Assembly: GCA_963422465.1 (NCBI GenBank) | Contig: OY730170.1 | Span: 4,440,379-4,504,378, forward strand | DNA length: 64,000 nucleotides | Origin: Lichina pygmaea | Lineage: Eukaryota; Ascomycota; Lichinomycetes; Lichinales; Lichinaceae | Direction of reading: 5' to 3' | Shown here: piece after piece, positions 54,372 to 64,000 of the stretch | Position numbering within the stretch: the stretch's first letter is position 1 | Layout of the letters: every line of letters begins with the position of its first letter | Program-made: the position numbers and the translations under genes | Notes under the pieces: model-generated | The model's input: the letters and a program-made list of their open reading frames with translations, nothing else | Databases searched by the model: none | What the model was told of the DNA's origin: nothing

Positions 54372-57300
54372 CAGCACTCTTCAAAACTGGGGTTAGAAGA
54401 GCAGGCAAGACAACACTCTGGGAGGAAGAAGTCAAGCTGAGCCTTGACACAACAGCCTGCAGCCTGCACTTTCACATCAAGATCAGAGTCAATGGGTGGT
54501 TGGCTAAGGCCATGATCAACTCTGGTGTGACTGGCAACTTCATGTCAGAAAGCTTTGCCAGAAGAAACAAGGTTCCAGTCCAAGGTAAGAAAAACTCTTA
54601 CCAGTTAACAGTAGTGGACAGAACACCACTCTCCAAAGACAAAGGACAAGTGACAAAGGAGACCAAGAGCCTGAGACTGAGTGTCCATAGCATAACAATC
54701 AGAACAGAGAAATTCAACTTGGTCCAGATACCACATGAAGTTATATTAGGACTTCCGTGGTTAGAAAAGCAAAACCCAAGGATTGACTAGAAAAGAAGGC
54801 AACAAGTCTTTCTGGATAAGACACTGGTCAAGTCAGAACCAGGAGTGATGATTAAGGAAATCTCACTAACACAGTGGAAGAAACACCACCAGCAAGGGGA
54901 GGCCTGTGTGGTCTGGATGAAACCCCAAACACAACAACTTTGCACCACGTAAGACACCGTGGGTAAGACTCAGGCACCGCAGTTGCCAAGTGAGTATAAA
55001 GAATACCAGGAGATGTTCGAAGAAACAGTGATTGTGATGTTACCAGAATATCAGGAGTGGGACTACAAGATTCCACTGGAAGACAGAAAGAAACCTACAC
55101 ACAGCTCTATCTACACTCTGTCAGTGAAAGAGCTTGAGGCTCTGAGAGACTACCTGGACAAGAACCTAGTGAAAGGGTTCATAAGACCTTCAACATCACC
55201 AGCTGGATACCTGATATTGTTTGTGCCAAAGAAAGACAGCAAACTTCGACTGTGTGTTGATTATCAGTGGCTAAATGTGATCACAGTGAAAAACTGTTAC
55301 CTGCTGCCATTGATATCAGAAATCCAAGACCAGATCCAAGAAGCCAAATAGTTCACCAAGTTTGATATTCAAGGTGCTTTCAACCTGGTTAGGATAAAAG
55401 ATGGTGAAGAATGGAAGACAGCTTTTTGTACAAGGTACAGGCACTACAAGTATACTGTGATGCCATTCAGCCTTACGAATACACCGGTGACATTCCAATC
55501 ACTTATTAACACTGTTCTCTGATAATACCTGGACATATTTGTCACTGCCTACATCAACGATGTCTTGGTATACACCAATGGAACCTTGGAGGAGTATAAA
55601 CAGCATGTCAAGAAGATCCTACATGCACTCCAGAAAGCAGGCATAAGGTTACACCTTGATAAGAGTGTTTTCCACACGAAAGAAGTGGAATATTTGAGGT
55701 TGATCCTAACAACAGAAGGAATCTGAATAGACAACATGAAGACGGCAGCAGTACAAGACTGGCCAAAACCCAAAAACCTCAAAGAAGTACAATCCTTCCT
55801 AGGATTTGCAAACTTCTACTGATGATTCATCAAGGACTACTCAAGAATAGCAGCAGTCTTGACAGAGTTAACCAGAAAGAACAAATCTTTCAGGTGGGGG
55901 GAGAGCCAACAGGTGGCCTTCCAGGAGTTGAAGAACAAATTCATCTCCGCACTCATTTTGGCATCATTTGACTCTGAGAAGAGAATCATTTTGGAGACTG
56001 ATGCCTCAGACCAAGCATTGGGATCCTGCTTGTGTCAACCAGACACTGACAACTGCTTACACCCTGTCACGTACTGATCAAGAAAGTTCTCTGGCCCAGA
56101 ACTGAGATACAATGTTCACAACAAAGAATTGTTAGTAATCATCAACATATTCCAAGAATGGAGGCCTTACTTGGAGGGGGTAAAATACACAGTGAACATG
56201 TATTCAGACCACAAAAACTTAGCTTACTTCACGACAACAAAGAAGCTAAACTGACAACAAGTTTGATGAGCAGAGTTGTTAGCATCATACAACTTCCAAA
56301 TCCTCTACTGGAAAGGCACTGAAAATGCTTGAGTGGACACACTCAGCAGGTGACCAGACCTGATGGATGAAAAAACAACAGAGGAACACCCAATCCTAAC
56401 AACAAAAGGACAAACTTTAGTCTATGCCCAGCCCCAACTGGCAACAACTGAAACAAAGAGTCCACTCCTTACCCTCAGCCACAAGGTGGCAAACAAAAAG
56501 GAAATTGTGCCAGAAAGAGCACAAGAGGAGGTGATCTGGAGGCACTATGACAGACCTTTGCACAGACACCCCGGGTAAGATAAAATCTTGGAGAAAATCC
56601 AAAGGAACTACCACTTTGACAGTATGAAGTGTAAGGTGACAGAGTTCATTCGCAACTGTGAACAGTGTGCGAAGAATAAACCATCAAGACATAAGCTCTA
56701 CGGGCAGGCACAGTAGATGGACCTACCCAAGGCACTATGGAAAACTATCATGATAGATTTTGTGGTCAAGTTGTCAAAGTCAACAGACCCAGCAACAAAG
56801 GTGGTATACAATAGTATTTTGGTGGTTGTTGACAAGCTCACCAAATACACCCACCTGGTCTCATGGAAAGAGTCAGAAACCACAAACAAACTTACAAGTG
56901 TCCTACTCAAAGAGTTGGTAAGCTACTGAGAGCTACCAAAAACAATCATCTTGGATCAAGACAAACTCTTCACCTTGAAATTCTGGAACACATGGACAAG
57001 GCAACTTGGCATTGATACAAGGATGTCAACAGTCTACCACCCACAGACTGACAGACAAACTGAACAGACAAACCAGATGATGGAGCAGTATCTACAACAC
57101 TACATCAACCACCAGCAAGATAACTGGGTGGAACTGCTACCAAATAGCACAGTTTGTGTACAATGACCAGCAGCACAGCGTGACAGGGACAACACTATTC
57201 TTTGCGAACTACAGAAGAAACCCCTGATGGCAGGCAACAGCAGGAGGCAATATTGTCAATGTTGATAAACTTGCTGCTATGCACAAGATGATGAAAACAA

Positions 57301-57810
57301 CAATCGACTGTGCCCAGAACACTACCACCCGCTGACTGCACAACAAAAAGTTGAAGGGACTAACCCTGAAGAGGGGAGATAAGGTCTACCTATCAACAAA
57401 AAACCTGCGCTTGAAGTGACCAAGCAAAAAGCTGGACCACGTACAAATTGGACTATTCAAAATCAAGAAGTGCACCAGGAAGGTCAACTACTGACTGAGA
57501 CTACCACGAAAAGCAAGGATACACTGAGTATTCCACATCTCACTGCTTAAACCAGCACCCAGTGACGTAGAGATTGAAACAGAATAGAACTTCGAGGATG
57601 ACAAAGAAGAGTACAATGTTGAAAGAATCCTGGATAGCTGAAGAAACAGACAGAAAATTGAGTACCTGGTGAAGTGGTTAGGATTTGACAAAGAGGAGAA
57701 TTTGTGGGAACCAACCAAGAACTTCAGCCCTGCGATGAACCAGAAGCTGGTGGATTACCACCAAGCAAACCCACGGCGACCAGGTCTGACAGTGACAACA
57801 GCTTGAGAGG
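54372..57810 (+). pseudogene. pol of Gypsy A3
   Basis: Same plan as A1 with more damage: many TGA codons, protease Asp changed (I-N-S-G-V-T instead of I-D-S-G-A-T near 54514), RT Y-I-N-D, and one single-base insertion in the integrase region (about 57143). Chromodomain remnant at about 57600-57760. Confidence 0.85.
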
Positions 57811-58242
57811 AGCCAAAGTCTCTGAGGAGAAGACATCCTCAAAGAACAGAGGAGCAGCAGTCTGATAGGCCTCCTGTTTATGAATAACACAGAGAGCCTC
57901 CTGCTCCTGAGCATCAAGGGATTCTTGATCCTTGATAGCTGACAGCTCACGACAGATGGCATCAGCCTCTTTCTGAGAGAGACAACCCAGCTGCTGGCAG
58001 AGGTGGATCTGCCGGGGAAGCAGCTTTGACAATTGGTCATCAGTCTCTTGCAGCTGAGTCTTGAGCTGCTCGCACTCAAGTTCTATCTTCTTCCATTCTG
58101 ATTCCGAGAGATGAAGGTCGCAGTGACAACTCTTCTCAACACACCGATAACAAAAAGATGATGCAGAGCTCACGACACACTTGGTGTGGTCACAACAACA
58201 AGCACTGTATGTGATTTTTGATTCCTTGCCTATTTTGCCAAT
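57724..58242 (-). pseudogene. antisense ORF of Gypsy A3 (Zn2Cys6-like, start and first Cys lost)
   Basis: Homologous to the A1 antisense ORF and stop-free across its length, but the A1 start codon is ATA here and the first cysteine codon is TAC. A downstream ATG at 58173 keeps 149 residues including the coiled coil. Confidence 0.55.
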
Positions 58243-58357
58243 ACGACAAGAAAGAGAACTGCGATGACAAGTTCAAGTTGTCTGATCTCAGTTCATGACA
58301 AAAGAGGAGTAGGAACAAAAAGGATCTGGGGACAGAACCCTTGGAGAGAGAGGATAG

Positions 58358-58862
58358 TGTTAAGGCCTAGGCCGGAACAGCCCAGGTAAGCGAGGGAGGA
58401 GTGTTAGTCATACAGAACAACATCTGACTGATCTGGTGGACAAGCAGGAGCTAAGCAAGAAGCTCGTCCGGTGGACAAGCAGGAGCTAAGCGAGGAGCTT
58501 GTCCGGTGGACAAGCAGGAGCTAAGCGAGGAGCTTGTCCGGTGGACAAGCAGAAGCTAAGTGAGAAGCTTGTCCGATGGACAAGCAGTCTCTAAGTGAGG
58601 AGCTCATCCACGCAGAAGGACAATACCTCTCGAGGAAACCCCCCCCCTCGGGGCATCTGTATAAAGACTCCTCAAAGAGCCCGGAGAGATTAGCTCTCCA
58701 GGCTAAACACAAATGCACACCAATGCACACATCGTACTGAGACAATAGCACAGGAGAGTTACCCCACCTGTCTATTCCTCTACCGAGTCCCTGTCTAGAA
58801 TCCACCCTGCGAAGCAGCAAGACTGAACCGCCTTCTGTGTGAACCCGGCCCGGCCTTTAACA
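58358..58862 (+). repeat. 3' LTR of Gypsy A3 (505 bp)
   Basis: TGTTAAGG to TTTAACA; five 35-bp units with mostly GGACAAGC/GCTTGTCC arms; TATAAAG near 58660. Confidence 0.9.
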
Positions 58863-59185
58863 ACCCCATGGACTAGCACTGGAAAGATTCTGGGTGATAT
58901 CTTGGCCTCTGCTGTAAAGACAGCTGGGATCCAGTCCTTGTTTTCCTCTAGCTGAGTCTTGGCTTGAGGAGTTTCCAGAGAGATTATAATATCTCCTGAG
59001 GGTAGTTTTCTGGCTGCTCTTATTTCTTTTTGGCAGGAGAGTGGTGTTTTCTTCTTGAGAGCTTCCATAAGCTAGGCTGGTGTTCTGTTTGCTAGCTGGC
59101 CAGTCTGAGTTCCAGGTCTGATAGTGATTTCACTGTGGATTCTGGTTGGAACAGGGATTTCCTGTCCTACTGTTTTCTGGGCTGC
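58863..59185 (-). pseudogene. LINE copy 4 ORF1 fragment between A3 and B3
   Basis: Minus-strand match to LINE copy 2 ORF1 (40190-40510) with few differences. A3's LTR bounds it on the left, B3's LTR on the right; the rest of this LINE presumably lies beyond B3, outside the window. Confidence 0.9.
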
Positions 59186-59779
59186 TGTTACGACCCAGGA
59201 GGAACACAGTCTTTATATACTCACAGAAAGCAGCAGACAGGATACTGGACGGAAGTACCAGACAGTGTGACATGGGAACCGGTCACGTGACCGGTGAGAC
59301 AAACCAGGGGGTGCTCGCCGCAGCATGCATATACACAAACAAGTGAGCAAAGTGAGCAGAGCTCACCCAGCTTGCTGCAGTGTGCATGAAAAGTGAGCAA
59401 AGTGAGCAGAGCTCACCCAGCTCACCGCAGCGTGCATGAAAAGTGAGCAAAGTGAGCAGAGCTCACCCAGCTCACTGCAGCATGCATGAAAAGTGAGCAA
59501 AGTGAGCAGAGCTCACTCTGCTCACAAACTGGGCACTATATAGTCCGGTGATAGTTCCCCTATTGAACGATCGTCTTCAACTCATGTTGTGATCCAGACA
59601 ACTAGATCTACTTCAATACAATCCTTTTGTACGAAGCTGTTGATCAGGTGTCACCACCACCACATTCCACCAAACCCCTTCGCACTCCTTGACACTCCTC
59701 TCCTGCGAGAACCAACCCGCCTTCCACCTCTCGCCCTAATCCTATACTCAGATAGGACAGTACGGTACAGACCGCAACA
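59186..59779 (+). repeat. 5' LTR of Gypsy B3 (594 bp) with a different palindromic repeat array
   Basis: Units at about 59340-59520 read AGCTCACCGCAG, TGCATGAA, AAGTGAGC, AAAGTGAGCAGAGCTCACCC; each has GCTCAC and GTGAGC arms. Outside the array it matches the other B LTRs. Confidence 0.9.
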
Positions 59780-59797
59780 CTTTGAAGACCCTCAAGG

Positions 59798-61297
59798 ATG
59801 AGTACCTCAGGAGCAACCAACCCCAACTTCCCAGATGCAAAGATTAGTGTCACCAAGCCAGACCTGTTCTACAGTGAAAGGAACAAGGTCAACGACTGGC
59901 TCATGCAACTCCAAGTCTACTTTCAATTCCAACCAGAGATAAAGCTGCCTAAGGAGAAGTGGCCCCTCTTCGCAACCACTTACATAAGAGGTAATGCTTA
60001 TTGATGGATCAAGCCCTACGTCAACAAACATCTCTCAGGAAACAGAGACCATGACAGCACAACAGAATGGATAACAAAATAGACACGATTCAAGGACAAG
60101 ATCAAAAGGATCCTTGGACTATCTAACAAAGACAAAGTGGCTATACAAATGATCCAGCACATCAAACAACAACACTCAGCCGCAGAGTACACCACGCAGT
60201 TCAAACAATACTCAGTACTGACTGACTGGGACAACAATGCCCTGATGGTCATGTACTGACGTGGACTCAAGGAAAACATGAAGGATGAAATCACCTTTGA
60301 TGGACAAGCAGTCAACACACTGGACAAACTCATCGCACAAGCAATCAACATCGATGACAAGCTATTCAAGCGAGTGATAGAGAAACACCACAACAGAGGA
60401 TACAGCCACCCCACATGGCATGTGAGCAACCACTACAAGCTGCCTAACAAGGCACTGCCACATGACCCATATGGCTATGCACCCATGGAACTGGATGCAG
60501 TCCACCACAAGGGAAGGTTCACGAAGGGAAGGAACAACAAAAAAGGGAAAGCACTGAAGTGCTATGCCTGTGGCAAGCTAGGCCACATGGCGAAAGACTA
60601 TCGTTCAAAGAACAAGGTGCACTGACAGCAACTTAATACACTCAACAGAGACTGGAATGTCATCAAGCCAGAGGACCTACCAGGAGAGGCTCAGCTATCT
60701 CTTGAACAATAGGACAACTACGATCAGACATTGGAAGCAGCCCACCAACTGGCAACATCAGGAGGCAAGGACCTACCAGAACAGACAGGTCAGGACAAGG
60801 GACAGGAGCCCTTAACCACCTCTGATGGAGACTGAGACAAACCCACGTCTATCAAAGAAGAAATACCACAAGGAAGCTATGCTTACAGCATGGACCCACA
60901 AAATCTACAGCATAGTGAACTACAGTGGAGGTTTTGCACAAAGCACTACTGCACCTACCACAAACAACTACAAAGGTACAGAGGACATTCACCCTACCAC
61001 ACCACCTGCCACAAGCATTGGGTCAATTGCGAGAAGGATGTGTGTGAGATCTATCTTTGGGACAAACACCAACACACCGCATTCCCCGGGCACACACATG
61101 ATTGGCACAAACACCTCATGTTCCTACAGCAAGGCAACAACTACAACTGCTACGTTGACAATTGGTAGTACTGCCTCAAGCCTGGATGTGACAAGCATCA
61201 GCAAGACAAATTCATGAACAGATTCCTCAGAACTGATGGGAATGGCTGGACCTATTGCCCAGTCAGTGGTAAGACACTTTGATCAGGAAAAGACTGA
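59798..61297 (+). pseudogene. gag of Gypsy B3
   Basis: 500-codon frame with stops (for example TGA at 60002-60004 and 60257-60259). CCHC knuckle ends in Y-R instead of C (C-Y-A-C-x4-H-x4-Y at about 60560-60601), so the fourth ligand is lost. The second Cys/His region is kept. Confidence 0.85.
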
Positions 61298-64000
61298 ACT
61301 CCCTTGTCAAGGGGCGACATCAGGAGCTCAACAACATGACCCCTAGCAATGCAAAGCACCTGCGATTGCCTGTGTCACTACACGCCAACACGCCAGTACA
61401 GACATACGCACTTGTTGACTCTGGAGCCAGTGGAAACTACATCTCAAGACAACTTTACAATACCCTTGGCACTGGAAGGAGACACAAGCAGCAGCCCTAT
61501 CAGCTCACGATGGCAAATGGACAGACAGAGCTAGTCTGCCATGAGACGCAGCCAATGGAAATAGTTACCGGACACTATGCTGAAAGGATCCACCTTGATA
61601 TTGTCAAGTTGGCCACTCAGGATATCTATTTGGGGATGCCTTGGCTAAAGAAGCACAACCCAGTTGTTAACTGGAAGACAGGAGTACTCACATTTAGGAA
61701 CTGCACTAACAACACAGCTCGGACCTGTTACCAGCTGCAGAAGGTGTGGACAGATGAGGGAAGGAGTCCTCAGTGGAACCTCACCAACAGAAAGGACAAC
61801 TCTCAAGAGAAGAGGTCTGCCTTGACAGGCACACCCCGGAACCAGGTGGCCAAACAGTCAGAGATGAAGAGAGAGGAAGTTGTTAACCCTCTGGAGATCC
61901 CTGAAGAGTACTGACCTGGGTATGATAACCTCTTTCAGGAAGAGACAACAACAGCAGTGTTGCCTAAGCACCAACCTTGGGATCATGAGATCAAGTTGCA
62001 ACCAGGGACAGAGCCAGGATTTGGACCAATTTACCAGTTATCAGAGAAAGAGCTCCAAGTACTTTGCGAGTACCTGGAGGAAAACCTGAAAAAGAGTTTC
62101 ATTCAAGAATCTCAATCACCAGCAGGATACCCGATACTATTTGCACTAAAGAAAGATGGAAGTCTTCGACTTTGTGTGGATTACAGGAAACTCAACAACA
62201 TTACCATCAAGAACTGATATCTGTTGCCAAATGTGAACGAATTGCGAGACAGGATCAGCCAAGCTACAATCTTTACCAAGCTGGACTTGAAAGGAGCATA
62301 CAACCTGATACGCATGAAAGAAGGAGAAGAATGGAAGACAGCCTTCAGAACCTGATACAGACACTACGAGTATCTGGTTATGCTATTCGGACTCACAAAC
62401 ACACCAGCAACATGTCAAGCATTGATCAACAACATCATCAGAGCACACCTGGACCAAACAGCTATCGCCTACCTGGACAACATTCTTGTCTACTCGAACA
62501 CGCAACAGGAACATACTAAACATGTGAAGGATGTTCTATGATGCCTACAACAGGCAGGGCTCAAGCTCAACCCAAAGAAATGCGAGTTCAACAAACCGGA
62601 AGTTAAATTCCTTGGATATGTCATAGGGATTGAAGAGATCAAGATTGACTCTGAGAAAATCAAAGTGATTCAGCAATGGCCAACACCGATGTCAGTTAAG
62701 GAAGTACAAGCCTTCCTAGGATTTGCCAACTTCAACCGACAGTTCATTAAGAACTACTCACAGATGGCAACACCACTAACAGAACTCACAAAGAAGGACG
62801 TGGAGTACCGGTGGACGGAGAGACAACAAAAAGCATTCCAACAGCTCAAGGACACTTGCGCCAAGGAACCAGTTCTCCTCAACTTCAAGACAGGCCAACC
62901 AACACAAATCAAGACAGACACTTCAGATCAGGCAGTGGGAGCATGTCTATGCCAACAGGCAGATGGCAAGTGGCACCCAGTTGCCTACTACTCACGAAAA
63001 ATAACACAAGCAGAACAAAACTATGATATCCACGATAAAGACCTACTGGCAGTCATCAACGCACTCAAACACTGGAGAGTGTACGCGGAAAGCAGTTCTG
63101 AACTCACTGTTCTCACAGACTACAAGAATCTGACAATGTTCACAACAACCAAGAAGCTGAACAGACAGCAAGTCAGATGGGCTGAACTCCTAGGGCAACA
63201 CAAGTTCAAGATCTTGTACACCCCTGGACAAGACAACAGGAGAGCAGACACACTAAGCTGACAAAAAGACCACATGGAAGATAATGAACACCAAGGAACA
63301 ATCTTATAGCAGGACCAGCAAGGAAACCTGGTGCCTTGACCACAGATCAACAAGCTCACAGCAGAAGACACTGAAGAACTAATAAGGAACTACCATGATA
63401 ATCCAGCACATGGTCACCCAGGAATCTCCAAGACCACAGACCTTATCCAACAGGCAGAGAACAATGTTATTAACCTCTGACAACATGTCACAAACTACAT
63501 CAGCAAGTGTCTACTATGCCAGAAAAACAAACATGGAAGACACAAGCCATACGGAGAAGGACACCCGAACACGATACCGAGAGGCCTGTGGGAAGACATG
63601 TCAATGGACTTCATCACAAAGCTACCCAAGTCCAAAGACCCAGTCACAGGAATCACCTACGACTTGATTATGGTGATAGTGGACAGATTCACAAAATATC
63701 TAATAGCAGTACTATTCAAGGAGACCCACACAGCAGAACAGTTGGGACACCTTTTACTGGACAGATTGGTCAGAGACCACAGAGTTCCAATCACGATCAT
63801 TACAGACAGAGACAAACTCTTCACATCCAACTACTGGAAGACAATCAGTGCAGCCATAGGAACAAAACCCAAAATGTCTACGGCCTATCACCCACAAACT
63901 GACAGCCAGACAGAGCAAGCAAACCAAGTCCTGGAGACTTACTTATGGCATTACATCAACCAGACCCACAGCAATTGGGTACAGTTATTACCGGTGGCAC
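61279..64000 (+). pseudogene. pol of Gypsy B3, runs off the window
   Basis: Open from 61279 in the -1 frame relative to gag (overlap of at least 19 nt). Protease D-S-G-A-S-G near 61417, RT, RNase H and integrase follow. Several codons still CGA that are TGA in B1/B2 (for example at 61315 and 62737). RT active site is Y-L-D-N as in the others. Stops remain, for example TGA at 61912-61914 and 62215-62217. Confidence 0.85.

Larger units (their letters stand above)
53069..58862 (+). mobile_element. Gypsy A3, 5'-truncated by A2, 3' LTR kept
   Basis: Begins inside gag directly at the A2 LTR and runs through pol and an antisense ORF to its 3' LTR (58358-58862). The right flank is LINE ORF1 sequence, so A3 had inserted into LINE copy 4. 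The left junction with A2 lacks a resolvable TSD because A2's other end is lost. Confidence 0.9.
59186..64000 (+). mobile_element. Gypsy B3 (cut by window end), variant LTR
   Basis: 5' LTR 59186-59779, gag and pol as in B1/B2. The U3 repeat array differs: GCTCAC/GTGAGC arms replace GTCTT.../...AAGAC arms while the GCAG-x-TGCATGAA core is kept. TATATAG at 59537-59543, GTCTTCAA at 59573-59580, TTGAAGAC at 59782-59789. It has fewer pol stops than B1/B2. Confidence 0.95.

Overview
The window looks like a piece of a filamentous ascomycete (Pezizomycotina) chromosome. The host genes have short introns (52-94 bp in most cases) with GT..AG ends and CTRAY-like branch sites. They include families typical of that group: a SUZ12-like Polycomb subunit, an EDE1-like EH-domain endocytic scaffold, a Chs7/PF12271-type membrane protein, a PGA1-like GPI-mannosyltransferase subunit and a WW-domain protein. 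This taxonomic reading is an inference from gene content.

The window has two halves. Positions 1-19.5 kb are GC-rich and gene-bearing. In order: a Mutator-like MITE (977-1489), SUZ12-like (+), F-box (-) and PGA1-like (-) only 27 nt apart, a bidirectional promoter full of GTACGTAC palindromes, EDE1-like (+), WW/Gly-Tyr-rich protein (+), Chs7-like (-), then unassigned DNA with three evenly spaced CACGTG boxes.

From 19.5 kb to the end the DNA is almost solid nested retrotransposons. I resolve two Ty3/Gypsy chromovirus families (A: A1, A2, A3; B: B1, B2, B3), a Tad1-like LINE in several copies and a tRNA-headed SINE. Target-site duplications (TSDs) give the order of events. The deepest nest is an old B-like integrase gene, split by the SINE (12-bp TSD), split by LINE copy 1 (13-bp TSD), split by Gypsy A1 (5-bp TSD). 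Elsewhere B1 sits in LINE copy 2 (TSD ATTTT), B2 in A2 (TSD CCCTG), A2 appears to sit in A3, and A3 and B3 both sit in LINE copy 4. Nearly all coding damage is nonsense by C-to-T or G-to-A transition (mostly CGA to TGA), with reading frames otherwise kept, as expected of RIP-like or methylcytosine deamination.

The most interesting signals are in the Gypsy families. (1) Both carry, between the chromodomain and the 3' LTR, an antisense ORF with six cysteines at Zn2Cys6 (Gal4-type) spacing followed by a coiled-coil-like region. (2) Both show an 8-nt complementarity between the predicted RNA 5' end (36-39 bp after the TATA box) and a site exactly 2 nt inside the 5' LTR, i.e. probable Tf1-like self-priming. 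(3) Both have tandem palindromic repeats in the LTR whose arms change together. (4) Both have a second Cys/His motif (W-x2-C-x4-C-x2-H-L) at the end of Gag. (5) Family A has an A AAA AAC slippery heptamer directly before the gag stop. The LINE has a UAAUG ORF1/ORF2 junction, and the SINE shares the LINE 3' tail.
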